Of a stretch of 64,000 nucleotides of DNA, positions 8,119-17,688 are shown piece by piece. A program made the position numbers and the translations under genes. Each line of letters begins with the position of its first letter. Positions within the stretch are counted from its first letter, which is position 1. The notes below the pieces were generated by a model. That model was not told the origin of the DNA. It did not search any database and was given only the letters and a program-made list of their open reading frames with translations. This DNA is from Winogradskyella eximia (lineage in GTDB: Bacteria > Bacteroidota > Bacteroidia > Flavobacteriales > Flavobacteriaceae), in NCBI RefSeq assembly GCF_003386165.1, contig NZ_QRDV01000004.1, positions 1-64,000 on the forward strand. The letters run 5' to 3'.

Positions 8119-9651
8119 TCAATGTTTTTTAGGGTCTTTATTTTGTTTAGTTTCTCTTGCTATGTTAGCATCGCACCAAGCATTGTATGCATCTTGTAAT
8201 TCTTTTACTATCTTAGGGTGTTTAGCAGACAAGTCATTTCGTTCTCCTGGGTCAGCTTCAATATCAAATAACTTTATCGTTAAATCATCTCTTATTGGAG
8301 CTATATATTGTGCTGAGGGTTCACTCTTCCAGTGATTTTCTTTGGCGTTGGTGATTTTCCATTTTCCTTTTCGTGCAGCCCATGTTTTTTGCCATTTCCA
8401 AACTAATAATCGTTCTTCATTTGGTTCAAATAAATCAATACCATCAATATTATTATCCGTAATTGTTAGTCCTGCAACTTTAGTTAGTGTTGGTAAAATA
8501 TCAGTAGCAGAGACATAACGGTTTTCAGTACTATTAGGGGCAATATTACCAGGCCAACTTACAGCCATTGGTACGCGTATACCTCCTTCCCATAGAGAAT
8601 ATTTACCTCCAGTTAATGGTGCATTGTTAGAGCCATTTAAAGGTGAGCCTCCGTTATCAGATATAAAAACTATTAATGTATTTTTGTCTAGTCCAGTTTC
8701 GTTTAGCGCATCTAAAACACGGCCAATATTATCATCTAAACAATTCAAATTAGCGAGATAATATTTTCGTAGATCATCTGTGTTTATAGCTCCGACTCTG
8801 GAGTATTTGTCATAGTAAGCAGAGTAGCTCCCTTTTTTGTGATTGCCGTAAGCCACTAAACTGTCTGGATCATAATTGGCAATTTCCTTTACATTATATT
8901 TATCTAAATACTTTTTTGGCACTTCGTGGATTAAATGATGAACAGAGCTATATGCTAAAGTTAAAAAGAAGGGCTTATTGTGTTTTCGTTTTAGGTAATC
9001 AATAGATTCGTCTGTTAAGATATTGGTAAGGTAGCCGTCTTCATAGCTTTTTTCTCCCATATTATGCATCAATGGACCTAATAATGCGCTTGTGCCGTAA
9101 GGGTCTGGTGTACGTGCTTTTATACTTTGCGAATTGGCCCAATAATCATGTGCATGTGCCGAAAATCCTAAAAATTCATCGTAACCATGATTTAATGGAT
9201 ATTCTCTAACATCATTTTTATGAAAATTCTGACCTAAATCGTTTTTACCAATACGCGCTGTGTTGTAGCCAGCTTGTTTTAAATATTCTGGAATTGTTTT
9301 TACGTCATCTGGTAATCCTGGTCCCCAACTTGCAGGTTTATCCCAACGGAATTGGTTTTTTCCTGTAATAATACCAGCACGAGATGGGCTACAAACTGGT
9401 GCTGTAACATAAGCTTGCGTAAATACTTTGCCAGATTTTCCTAAACGCTGAATGTTTGGTGTAGAAACAGTTTTATCGTGCGATTCAAAAGGTGTGAAAT
9501 CAGCATAGCCTTGATCGTCAATAACAATTAAAAGAATATTTGGTTTCTCGCTTTGTGCTGTGCTTTTATCTGATAATTTTTTACTTTTCTTATTTTCAGA
9601 ATTGCAGGATAGTATTAGTGAAAAGGTCAATAAAATTAAAATTTGTTTCAT
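8119..9651 (-). CDS. Sulfatase lipoprotein (formylglycine type)
   Basis: A 510-aa S1-family sulfatase lipoprotein. The signal sequence ends in LILSC (lipid Cys 16). Metal ligands are in NILLIVIDDQGYADF; the active-site signature is CSPSRAG (Cys 87, matured to formylglycine by a separate enzyme); HDYWAN and FISDNGG complete the core. I start at MKQILIL (9651), which gives the lipoprotein signal. It removes sulfate esters from an organic substrate in the periplasm or at the cell surface; the substrate cannot be predicted from sequence alone. It follows the DeoR-type regulator by 32 bases on the same strand and is probably in its operon, linking it to the glycerol genes on the other side. Confidence 0.92.
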   Translation of the reverse strand: MKQILILLTFSLILSCNSENKKSKKLSDKSTAQSEKPNILLIVIDDQGYADFTPFESHDKTVSTPNIQRLGKSGKVFTQAYVTAPVCSPSRAGIITGKNQFRWDKPASWGPGLPDDVKTIPEYLKQAGYNTARIGKNDLGQNFHKNDVREYPLNHGYDEFLGFSAHAHDYWANSQSIKARTPDPYGTSALLGPLMHNMGEKSYEDGYLTNILTDESIDYLKRKHNKPFFLTLAYSSVHHLIHEVPKKYLDKYNVKEIANYDPDSLVAYGNHKKGSYSAYYDKYSRVGAINTDDLRKYYLANLNCLDDNIGRVLDALNETGLDKNTLIVFISDNGGSPLNGSNNAPLTGGKYSLWEGGIRVPMAVSWPGNIAPNSTENRYVSATDILPTLTKVAGLTITDNNIDGIDLFEPNEERLLVWKWQKTWAARKGKWKITNAKENHWKSEPSAQYIAPIRDDLTIKLFDIEADPGERNDLSAKHPKIVKELQDAYNAWCDANIARETKQNKDPKKH

Positions 9652-9683
9652 AGAATAAATGATTGAGTTATTCAATTTTATAG

Positions 9684-10439
9684 TTAGTTAACAATAGTCA
9701 CTTTAATCTCTTTCTCTTCCAATTTCTTTCGTTTAAGATCAGAGATGCCTTTGTCGGTAATTATTTCATCAACTTGAGATAGGTCGCATATTCTCGCAAA
9801 ACTCTTTTTTCCAAATTTTGAAGAATCAGCTAGCACAATCACTTTTTGTGCAGCATTAAGCATTTTTTTATTTAGCTCAGCTTCTTCCAAATTTGTAGTT
9901 GAGAGGCCATATTCTAAATCAATCCCATCAACACCTAAAAATAATTTACTGCAAGACACATTTTTTAAAATGTATTCTGCGTAATTACCAATAACTGAAG
10001 CTGAACTGTGTCTAATATAACCACCAAGTTGAAGGATTTCAATATTCTTATCATTTATAAGGTGCAGTACTACATGCAGAGAGGAAGTAATAACAGTTAA
10101 TTTGTTTTTTGCCTTGATGTATTTTGATAGGGCTTGGACCGTTGTTCCAGAAGCAATTAAAATGGAGTCATTTTCTACAATACGTGTAGCTGCCATTTGT
10201 GCAATGCCATTTTTCTCTTCTACAGAAATTTTTTCTTTATCTAAAACGGTACGTTCATTTATATAAGGATTTTCTAGTGAAGCGCCTCCGTGTGTTCTGT
10301 GTAATAGGCCTTTTTGTTCTAAAAGTTTTAGGTCTTTTCTGATAGTAACAGCAGAAACATTGAGAATTTCACATAGTTCTAAAACTTCAAGGTGCTTTTC
10401 TTTTGCTAACTTGTCTAATATGTCTTGGTGTCTCTTCAT
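9684..10439 (-). CDS. DeoR/GlpR-family transcriptional repressor
   Basis: A 251-aa DeoR-family regulator. The N-terminal winged helix is MKRHQDILDKLAKEKHLEVLELCEILNVSAVTIRKDLKLLEQKGLLHRTHGGA; the C-terminal sugar-phosphate sensor has SGTTVQALSKYI, LGGYIRHSSASVIG, LFLGVDGID and VLADSSKFGKKSF. Family members release DNA on binding a phosphorylated sugar or polyol. Divergent to glpDKF with matched operator boxes at both promoters, it is most likely the glycerol-3-phosphate-responsive repressor of glp, of itself and of the downstream sulfatase. The symbol glpR would fit but the effector is inferred, so I leave it blank. Confidence 0.9.
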   Translation of the reverse strand: MKRHQDILDKLAKEKHLEVLELCEILNVSAVTIRKDLKLLEQKGLLHRTHGGASLENPYINERTVLDKEKISVEEKNGIAQMAATRIVENDSILIASGTTVQALSKYIKAKNKLTVITSSLHVVLHLINDKNIEILQLGGYIRHSSASVIGNYAEYILKNVSCSKLFLGVDGIDLEYGLSTTNLEEAELNKKMLNAAQKVIVLADSSKFGKKSFARICDLSQVDEIITDKGISDLKRKKLEEKEIKVTIVN

Positions 10440-10490
10440 TCGTTATTTTTTTTGCACTAATCTTTAGTGGGTTTTCGATTTGAGGCTTAA

Positions 10491-10519
10491 CAAATATAAT
10501 GAAACGAAACTAAATGAAG
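10491..10519 (-). promoter_or_regulatory. deoR-type regulator promoter with operator box 1
   Basis: On the minus strand a -7 element TATATTTG (10491-10498) abuts an operator box rich in GAAAC repeats on the plus strand (GAAACGAAACTAAATGAAG, 10501-10519), in reverse orientation to box 2. The box would cover the -10 to -35 region, implying autoregulation. A small hairpin CACTAA-TCT-TTAGTG (10455-10469) lies in the leader. Confidence 0.7.
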
Positions 10520-10557
10520 TTTGAAAATGTATTAATTATATTAATTTTAAAATTTTA

Positions 10558-10598
10558 CTTTCGTTTTGTTTCATTTAGAATAATAATTTATATATTTG
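10558..10598 (+). promoter_or_regulatory. glp promoter with operator box 2
   Basis: Operator CTTTCGTTTTGTTTCATTT (10558-10576) has the phased TTTC repeats of DeoR-family boxes and is the inverted counterpart of box 1. It contains the -33 TTTG (10565-10568); the -7 element TATATTTG is at 10591-10598, 22 nt further on. Binding would block the glp promoter. Confidence 0.75.
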
Positions 10599-10626
10599 AA
10601 ACTAATTGTAATAAATTATAAATATT

Positions 10627-12192
10627 TTGTTTAAAAGAGAAACCTTATTAAAGCAGTTAGAAATCACCAAAGATTGGGATGTTATTATTATTGGAGGTGG
10701 AGCAACAGGATTAGGAGTGGCGTTAGATTGCGCGACACGAGGCTTCAAGACGTTGCTTTTAGAGCAAGTTGATTTTGCTAAGGGCACATCGAGTAGAAGT
10801 ACAAAATTGGTTCATGGAGGCGTTAGATATTTAGCGCAAGGTAATATTGATTTAGTAAGGGAGGCTTTATATGAGCGAGGTTTATTATTGCAGAACGCGT
10901 CACATTTAGTAAGTAATCAATCTTTTATAATACCTAATTATAGATGGTGGGATAATTTTTTCTACACTGTAGGTTTAAAAATGTACGATTTTTTAGCAGG
11001 TAAACTTAGTTTTGGTAAATCTGTTAGAATAAAGAAGAACGAAACGATTTCAAGATTATCAACTTTAAAAACTGATAAATTAAAAGGAGGTGTTGTTTAT
11101 CATGATGGTCAATTTGACGATTCAAGATTAGCTGTAAATATTGCTCAAAGTTGTATTGAAAATGGAGCAACAGTCTTAAATCATTTTAAGGTAAAGAATC
11201 TTCAAAAAGATGATAAAGGTTTAGTTAATGGTGTTATAGCTATAGATACCCAAACTAATACTGAATATACTTTAAATGCGAAAGCAGTAGTGAATGCTAC
11301 AGGTGTTTTTACAGATGAAGTATTACAAATGGATAATGCAGCGGCTGCAGATAGTATTCGTCCAAGTCAAGGTATTCATTTGGTTTTTGATAAATCTTTC
11401 TTACCAGGAAATGATGCTATAATGATACCTAAAACAGATGATGGTAGAGTATTGTTTTTGGTGCCTTGGCATAATAGAGTGGTTGTTGGTACAACTGATA
11501 CATTGCTAGATAGTCATAGTTTAGAGCCAAAACCATTAGATAAAGAAATTGATTTTGTGTTAGAAACCGCAAATAGATATCTTAACAAAAAAGCAAGTAA
11601 GGATGACGTGTTAAGTATTTTTGCAGGACTTAGACCTTTAGCGGCTCCAAAAGATAAATCTGAAAAAACGAAAGAGATTTCACGAAGTCATAAAATCATA
11701 ATTTCTAAATCTGAATTGATTACCATAACTGGTGGAAAATGGACTACATATAGAAGGATGGCTCAAGATACAGTGAATAAAATGATTGAGTTAAACAAAT
11801 TGCCAGATGCACAATGTAAAACTCAAAATCTTAAGATTCATGGTGCAGATACTGGTGTAGATCGTAATAATCATCTTTACATTTATGGTACAGATCAAAA
11901 AGGAATTGCGCAACTCGTAAATGAGAATCCTAGTTTGGGAGAAAATTTACATCCAAGATTAGAGTTTACAAAAGCTGAAGTTATTTGGGCTGTGAGACAT
12001 GAAATGGCAAGAGGTATTGAAGATGTTCTTGCGAGACGTGTTAGGGTACTATTTTTAGATGCTAAAGCTGCTATTGAAATAGCTCCATTAGTAGGTGAAA
12101 TGTTAAGAGAAGAATTAAATGAAACGGTAGATTGGCGTGCTAATCAAATTTCTGAATTTATAAAAGTTGCAGATCAATACATTTTAAAATAA
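10627..12192 (+). CDS. glpD: Glycerol-3-phosphate dehydrogenase (FAD, aerobic type)
   Basis: Oxidises sn-glycerol 3-phosphate to dihydroxyacetone phosphate and passes electrons to quinone at the inner membrane. The 521-aa protein has the FAD-binding DVIIIGGGATGLGVALDCATRG, EQVDFAKGTSSRSTKLVHGGVRYL, FLVPWHNRVVVGTTDT, GLRPLAAP and ITGGKWTTYRRMAQDTV. The start is a TTG at 10627; no in-frame ATG precedes the FAD motif, and the predicted transcription start is about 10603. First gene of glpDKF; it is separated from glpK by a small hairpin. Confidence 0.95.
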   Translation: MFKRETLLKQLEITKDWDVIIIGGGATGLGVALDCATRGFKTLLLEQVDFAKGTSSRSTKLVHGGVRYLAQGNIDLVREALYERGLLLQNASHLVSNQSFIIPNYRWWDNFFYTVGLKMYDFLAGKLSFGKSVRIKKNETISRLSTLKTDKLKGGVVYHDGQFDDSRLAVNIAQSCIENGATVLNHFKVKNLQKDDKGLVNGVIAIDTQTNTEYTLNAKAVVNATGVFTDEVLQMDNAAAADSIRPSQGIHLVFDKSFLPGNDAIMIPKTDDGRVLFLVPWHNRVVVGTTDTLLDSHSLEPKPLDKEIDFVLETANRYLNKKASKDDVLSIFAGLRPLAAPKDKSEKTKEISRSHKIIISKSELITITGGKWTTYRRMAQDTVNKMIELNKLPDAQCKTQNLKIHGADTGVDRNNHLYIYGTDQKGIAQLVNENPSLGENLHPRLEFTKAEVIWAVRHEMARGIEDVLARRVRVLFLDAKAAIEIAPLVGEMLREELNETVDWRANQISEFIKVADQYILK

Positions 12193-12203
12193 AAATAATA
12201 AAT

Positions 12204-12222
12204 TCCGAATCTCTACTTCGGA
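12204..12222 (+). other. Intercistronic stem-loop in glpD-glpK
   Basis: TCCGAA (12204-12209), 7-nt loop, TTCGGA (12217-12222), with no U-run. More likely an mRNA-stability or processing element than a terminator. Confidence 0.5.
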
Positions 12223-12246
12223 TCAGTAACATATAAACAACAAATT

Positions 12247-13743
12247 ATGGCTAAATATATTCTATCCTTAGATCAGGGAACAACAAGTTCAAGGGCTATT
12301 GTTTTTGATAAAAAAGGCAATATTATTTCGATGGCTCAAAAAGAGTTTACGCAATATTTTCCTAAATCGGGTTGGGTAGAACACGATCCTAGAGAAATTT
12401 GGTCTTCACAAGCAGGAGTGGCTGCTGAAGCTATTGCTAGTAAAGGATTAGATGTTGTAAATATTGCAGCTATAGGTATTACTAATCAACGTGAAACCGT
12501 TGTAGTCTGGAATAAAAAAACAGGTGAACCTATTTATAATGCTATTGTATGGCAAGATAAAAGGACATCTGATTACTGCGACCAACTTAAAAAAGAAGGT
12601 AAAGCAGAAATGATCAAGAATAAAACAGGATTGGTGATCGATTCTTATTTCTCTGGCACTAAAGTAAAATGGATTCTCGATAACGTAGAAGGTGCAAGAG
12701 CAAAAGCTGAAGCTGGTGATTTAATTTTAGGAACAATAGATAGTTGGTTAGTTTGGAATTTTACCAAAGGTAAACAGCATGTTACGGATGTTACTAATGC
12801 ATCAAGAACATTAATTTTTAACATTAATACGATGGATTGGGATGATGAATTGTTAGAATTATTAACGATTCCTAAAAGTATGTTGCCAGAGGTGAAAGCA
12901 TCGAGTGAAGTTTATGGTCATACTGTATCAACGTTTTATGATACAAATATTCCGATTGCAGGTATTGCAGGAGATCAACAAGCGGCTTTATTTGGACAAA
13001 TGTGTACTAAGCCAGGCATGGTTAAAAACACATATGGTACTGGTTGTTTTATGTTAATGAATATTGGGGAAAAGCCAATTATTTCTAAAAATAATTTACT
13101 GACCACTGTAGCGTGGAAAATTAACGGAAAAACAACCTATGCTTTAGAAGGTAGTGTGTTTATTGCTGGTGCAGTAGTGCAATGGTTACGTGATAGTTTA
13201 AAGATTATTAGGAATTCTGCAGATGTAGAAACTTTGGCGGCATCTGTAGAAAATACAGATGGTGTGTATTTTGTACCTGCTTTTGCTGGTTTAGGTGCTC
13301 CGCATTGGAATCAACATGCTAAAGGTACTATGTTTGGATTAACAAGGGGAAGTACAGATGCGCATATTGCGAGAGCAGCTTTAGAGTCTATTGCATTTCA
13401 AACTATGGATATTTTGAAAGCGATGGAAGCAGATTCAGGTTTGTCAATTAAAGAATTACGTGTTGATGGTGGTGCTACAATTAATAATATGTTGATGCAG
13501 TTTCAGTCAGATGTTTTAAATACCAAAACGATAAGACCAAAAATAGTTGAAACTACTGCGATGGGGGCAGCGTTTTTAGCAGGTTTGGCAGTTGGTTATT
13601 GGGAAAGCCCTGAAGAAATTCAAGATATATGGCAAACGGATAAAACATTTAGTCCTAAGAAAGATAGAACTGAAATTAATGATAATATTAAAGGTTGGTA
13701 CAGAGCTATTGATGCTTTAGAATATTGGACTAAAAATAATTAA
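12247..13743 (+). CDS. glpK: Glycerol kinase
   Basis: Phosphorylates glycerol to sn-glycerol 3-phosphate with ATP in the cytoplasm, trapping glycerol that enters through GlpF. The 498-aa protein matches the family length closely. FGGY-kinase features: [74 protein letters not shown] and the ATP-binding [19 protein letters not shown]. Middle gene of the glp operon; both neighbours act on its substrate or product. Confidence 0.97.
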   Translation: MAKYILSLDQGTTSSRAIVFDKKGNIISMAQKEFTQYFPKSGWVEHDPREIWSSQAGVAAEAIASKGLDVVNIAAIGITNQRETVVVWNKKTGEPIYNAIVWQDKRTSDYCDQLKKEGKAEMIKNKTGLVIDSYFSGTKVKWILDNVEGARAKAEAGDLILGTIDSWLVWNFTKGKQHVTDVTNASRTLIFNINTMDWDDELLELLTIPKSMLPEVKASSEVYGHTVSTFYDTNIPIAGIAGDQQAALFGQMCTKPGMVKNTYGTGCFMLMNIGEKPIISKNNLLTTVAWKINGKTTYALEGSVFIAGAVVQWLRDSLKIIRNSADVETLAASVENTDGVYFVPAFAGLGAPHWNQHAKGTMFGLTRGSTDAHIARAALESIAFQTMDILKAMEADSGLSIKELRVDGGATINNMLMQFQSDVLNTKTIRPKIVETTAMGAAFLAGLAVGYWESPEEIQDIWQTDKTFSPKKDRTEINDNIKGWYRAIDALEYWTKNN

Positions 13744-13763
13744 TATCAAATAAGACAAAAATT

Positions 13764-14492
13764 ATGACACCATTTATAGCGGAAATTATTGGTACAGCGA
13801 TATTAATTTTACTAGGTGGAGGCGTTGTTGCCAATGTTGTCCTCAATAAAACAATAGGAAATAATAGCGGTTGGATTGTAATAACAACAGGTTGGGCTTT
13901 GGCTGTTTATGTGGCTGTAGTTATTGCTGGTCCTTATAGTGGAGCGCATATTAATCCAGCAGTTACAGTGGCTGTAGCTATTGCTGGTAAATTTCCATGG
14001 GCAGATGTGCCAATGTATGTTTTGGCTCAAATGATTGGAGCCATGATTGGCTCATCTGCAGTTTGGGTGACTTATAAAAGTCATTTTGAGGAGACTGAAG
14101 ATGCGGATTCTAAAAAGGCTGTGTTTTGTACAGCACCTGCTATTAGAAATACATTTTCAAACTTTTTTAGTGAAATGATAGGTACGTTTGTTTTAATTTT
14201 TACCATATTTTATTTTACAAATGCGAGTATTACGGATACTGAAACTATGATTGGTTTAGGTTCTTTAGGTGCATTGCCTGTTGCATTTTTAGTTTGGTCT
14301 ATAGGTTTATCATTAGGAGGAACAACGGGTTATGCTATTAATCCTGCTAGAGATTTAGGACCGAGAATTATGCATGCTATTTTACCAATAAAAAATAAAG
14401 CAAAAAGTGATTGGTCGTATGCTTGGATTCCGGTATTAGGACCTTTGGTTGGTGGTGCTATAGCAGCATTATCGATGCTTGCGTTATCATAA
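13764..14492 (+). CDS. glpF: Glycerol facilitator (aquaglyceroporin)
   Basis: A 242-aa MIP-family channel with six membrane helices and the two pore half-helices, AHINPAVTVAVA and YAINPARDLGPRI. The Asp after NPAR is the glycerol-facilitator hallmark that separates GlpF from strict water channels. It lets glycerol diffuse into the cytoplasm for GlpK. Last gene of glpDKF; a terminator-like hairpin follows at 14517-14551. Confidence 0.96.
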   Translation: MTPFIAEIIGTAILILLGGGVVANVVLNKTIGNNSGWIVITTGWALAVYVAVVIAGPYSGAHINPAVTVAVAIAGKFPWADVPMYVLAQMIGAMIGSSAVWVTYKSHFEETEDADSKKAVFCTAPAIRNTFSNFFSEMIGTFVLIFTIFYFTNASITDTETMIGLGSLGALPVAFLVWSIGLSLGGTTGYAINPARDLGPRIMHAILPIKNKAKSDWSYAWIPVLGPLVGGAIAALSMLALS

Positions 14493-14516
14493 AATAGATA
14501 TACAATATTTTACAGA

Positions 14517-14551
14517 GCAAATGCCAATTCTAACTGAATTGGCATTTTGCT
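14517..14551 (+). terminator. glp operon terminator
   Basis: GCAAATGCCAATT (14517-14529) pairs with AATTGGCATTTTGC (one bulged T) over a 7-nt loop, followed by TTATTTTAT. It lies 25 bases after the glpF stop. Confidence 0.75.
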
Positions 14552-14616
14552 TATTTTATAATTCCATTTATTTTTATTTTAAGAAGAAATGGTATAATAT
14601 TATCTTTATGACACTG

Positions 14617-17382
14617 ATGAAAAATATTCTATCCATATTAAGTTTGTTTTTAGCCTTGATTTTGCATAGTCAAGAGTTGCCTCCAATTGAAACATTTACC
14701 ACGTCCGACTATGCTGGTGAAAACCAAAATTGGATGATTTCTCAAGATTCTAATAATTATATCTATGTAGCCAATAACTTAGGCTTGCTAGAGTTTAATG
14801 GTTCGGAATGGACGCCTTATCGGTCTCCGAATAATACTATTCTAAGAGCTGTTAAGGTTATTGGAGATAGAGTCTATTCTGGTTGTTATGAGGAATTTGG
14901 TTATTGGGAGCGTAATAAATTTGGTCAGTTAGATTATACGTCGCTCATTCCAGAATTGGGAAATAAAATACTGAATGATGATCAAATATGGAATATAATT
15001 AGCTATGATGATTGGGTACTGTTTCAAGCTGGTCATGCTTTATATTTTTACCATAAAACATCAAAGAAATTTAAAACTATCATTTCAAAAAATATTATTT
15101 ACAAAGTGTTTAATGTAAATAATAGAATTTACTATCATGTTGCTAATGAAGGCATATATGTTTTGGAGGAAGGAAAACCGAAACTTATGGTTAAAGACAG
15201 TATTGTCTTGGAAGATAGAGTGATTGGTGTATTTCAAAATGAAGATAAACTAATTATGCTTTCGCGTAATTCAGGTTTCTTTGAGTTGCATGATGATAAA
15301 TTAGAAGAATGGAATGTGTCTTCAAATGAAAGGCTTAAGGCATTAAATGTCTTTAGTAGTATTCAATTAAAAGATGGAAGTTTTGTTTTGGGGACAATTT
15401 CTAACGGTTTGGTGAAAATAAATCGAAAGGGAGAAATTGAATATGAAATAAATCAAAAGAAAGGCTTAGCAAATAATACAGTACTATCGTTATTTGAAGA
15501 TTATAAAAGCAATGTGTGGACGGGTTTAGATAATGGTTTAAATTGTATAAATGTAAACTCGGCTATAAATACATTTATAGATTATAATGGTGATATTGGT
15601 ACAGTATATACAACATTGATTTTTAATAATTTTCTTTATGTTGGTACAAATCAAGGGTTGTTTTATCGGTCGATAGATTCAAAAAATCAAGACTTCAAGT
15701 TTGTAAAAGGTACAGCAGGCCAAGTTTGGAGTCTATTTAATGATAACGATGGCAATTTGTTCTGTGGACATCATTTAGGAACATTTTTGATTGAAGAAGA
15801 TAAGTCAAAAAGTATCAGTTCTATTTTGGGAGCTTGGAATTTTAAAACAGTACCAAATCATGCTAATCTTTTGCTTCAAGGTAATTATGATGGCTTATAT
15901 GTGCTTCAAAAAAATAATAATTCTTGGAGAGTAAGAAATAAAATTGAAGGCTTTAAAAATTCATCTCGTTTTTTTGAAATTAATGATATCAATCAAATTT
16001 TAGTTAACCATGAGTATAAAGGGGTTTTTAGGATACAGTTAGATAGTACGTTGCACAAGGTAATTGATATAAAGCCGCAATCTGAATTAGCTTTGGGGAA
16101 GAATTCAGGATTAATTACGTACAAAGATCAAATAATATATACTTCTGAAGATGGTGTGTTTAACTACATTAAAAGTGAGGAGAAGTTTGAAAAAAACATA
16201 ACTTTAAGTGAGAAGGTCTCTCCGTACAAATCTGTAAAAATGGTTGTAGATCAAACAGGGAAGCTGTGGTTGTTTTCAGAACATAACATTAGTTTTATTG
16301 ATAATGATAACCTCACTAATCAGCCTGAAATCACAACAGTTTCAATTCCATCTAGTTTAAGGAAAGGTGTTTTAGGATTTGAAAACATTCAACATATTGA
16401 AAAAGAAAAATATGTTATAGGTACTTCTAATGGTTATTTAACTATGGATTTATCCCAAATACATAATACATCTGAGTATGTCATTTATTTAAATTCTGCA
16501 AAAATAATAGACTTAAATGACGGTATTACAGATTTACCAATTCAAGATGAAGGAGATTTTAAGCATAAACAAGGTACGTTGGTTTTTGATTATTCCGTGC
16601 CTGAGTATAACAAGTTTCTAGACGTAAACTATCAATATAAATTAAATGGAAAAATGGATCGATGGAGTGCTTGGTCTAAACAATCGAGTATTCAGTTTGA
16701 AAATCTACCTTTTGGAGATTATACTCTAGAGGTTAGAGCTAAAGTTGGTAATAAGGTCACCGAAAACAATGTTAATTATCATTTTAATATTAATAGACCT
16801 TGGTATTTTTCTAATATGGCTATTCTGTTTTATGTATTACTACTTGTGGTTGTTGGTTTGTTAATTCACAGAGCTTACAAGTTTTATTACGAGCGTATCT
16901 TAAAGCATGAGCATATAAAAAGTGAGCGTGCTTTTATTCAAATAAAAAACGAAAAACTAAATCAAGATATAGAAGGTAAAAATAGAGAGTTGGCAATTTC
17001 TACAATGAGTATCATTAAGAAAAATGAATTGCTTCGTAAAATTAAGAAAGAGTTAAAAACAACTAAAAATAAAGAAGATATTGCTAGTGCAATAGATTTA
17101 ATAGACACTAATCTAAATAACAATAAAGACTGGAAATTCTTTAAAGAAGCTTTTAATAATGCAGATAAAGACTTTATGGATAAAATAAAGGCTGCGCATC
17201 CGGAGTTAACACCTAATGATTTAAAGTTTTGTGCCTATTTAAGGTTGAATTTGTCCTCTAAAGAAATGGCACCATTACTTAACATATCTATTAAAAGTGT
17301 CGAAACAAAACGTTATAGGTTGCGCAAAAGATTACAATTACATCATGATGATTCCTTAGTTAATTATATCTTAAAATTCTAA
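14617..17382 (+). CDS. Propeller sensor regulator with Y_Y_Y domain and LuxR-like HTH
   Basis: A 921-aa membrane sensor with direct DNA output. Order: signal peptide (KNILSILSLFLALILHSQ); a long periplasmic beta-propeller of Reg_prop-type repeats (for example NWMISQDSNNYIYVANNLGLLEFNG, SLFEDYKSNVWTGLDNGLNCI); a Y_Y_Y-like Ig domain (VNYQYKLNGKMDRWSAWSKQ); one membrane helix (about 735-760); a coiled coil; and a C-terminal helix-turn-helix (LNISIKSVETKRYRLRKRL). There is no kinase or receiver domain, unlike hybrid two-component PUL sensors. The start may be the ATG at 14608. It lies directly before the SusC/SusD pair and is the likely substrate-responsive activator of that locus. Confidence 0.85.
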   Translation: MKNILSILSLFLALILHSQELPPIETFTTSDYAGENQNWMISQDSNNYIYVANNLGLLEFNGSEWTPYRSPNNTILRAVKVIGDRVYSGCYEEFGYWERNKFGQLDYTSLIPELGNKILNDDQIWNIISYDDWVLFQAGHALYFYHKTSKKFKTIISKNIIYKVFNVNNRIYYHVANEGIYVLEEGKPKLMVKDSIVLEDRVIGVFQNEDKLIMLSRNSGFFELHDDKLEEWNVSSNERLKALNVFSSIQLKDGSFVLGTISNGLVKINRKGEIEYEINQKKGLANNTVLSLFEDYKSNVWTGLDNGLNCINVNSAINTFIDYNGDIGTVYTTLIFNNFLYVGTNQGLFYRSIDSKNQDFKFVKGTAGQVWSLFNDNDGNLFCGHHLGTFLIEEDKSKSISSILGAWNFKTVPNHANLLLQGNYDGLYVLQKNNNSWRVRNKIEGFKNSSRFFEINDINQILVNHEYKGVFRIQLDSTLHKVIDIKPQSELALGKNSGLITYKDQIIYTSEDGVFNYIKSEEKFEKNITLSEKVSPYKSVKMVVDQTGKLWLFSEHNISFIDNDNLTNQPEITTVSIPSSLRKGVLGFENIQHIEKEKYVIGTSNGYLTMDLSQIHNTSEYVIYLNSAKIIDLNDGITDLPIQDEGDFKHKQGTLVFDYSVPEYNKFLDVNYQYKLNGKMDRWSAWSKQSSIQFENLPFGDYTLEVRAKVGNKVTENNVNYHFNINRPWYFSNMAILFYVLLLVVVGLLIHRAYKFYYERILKHEHIKSERAFIQIKNEKLNQDIEGKNRELAISTMSIIKKNELLRKIKKELKTTKNKEDIASAIDLIDTNLNNNKDWKFFKEAFNNADKDFMDKIKAAHPELTPNDLKFCAYLRLNLSSKEMAPLLNISIKSVETKRYRLRKRLQLHHDDSLVNYILKF

Positions 17383-17401
17383 CACCTCGACACTCTTCTA
17401 T

Positions 17402-17423
17402 TTTACCACGACTTTACCACGAC
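17402..17423. repeat. Tandem 11-bp duplication in the 17383-17688 gap
   Basis: TTTACCACGAC occurs twice head to tail just after the regulator gene. Of the remaining 306-base gap, 17428-17458 holds a weak GGTTTT/AAAACC hairpin followed by a T-run (a possible terminator), and the 3' end holds the susC promoter. Confidence 0.7.
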
Positions 17424-17646
17424 AAATGGTTTTTATCCAGTAAAACCGGGCTTTTTTTGCAAATATTTTAATTCTTAAAAAGTATAGTGTTTGTAGTGTT
17501 TGACGTTGCTTTTTTCTGTTCTTAATTTCTTAAATATTACGATGTTGGTTTTTTATCGAGGTAATAATTATCATATTAACAATTTGTTAGGATTAAATTT
17601 ACAATAACTTAAAATTGCAGAGGCTTAAGTGAAATTAAGTATTCTA

Positions 17647-17654
17647 TAATTTTG
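17647..17654 (+). promoter_or_regulatory. susC promoter -7 element
   Basis: TAATTTTG matches TAnnTTTG, 34 bases before the SusC start. No good -33 TTTG is visible, as expected for an activator-dependent promoter. Confidence 0.55.
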
Positions 17655-17688
17655 GTGACTAAATAAATAATTAATCAAACCAATATTT

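Noticed and set aside
17383-17688. Strong terminator after the sensor-regulator gene
   Set aside because: GGTTTT/AAAACC followed by a T-run at 17428-17458 is short and A/T-rich. I mention it only as weak.
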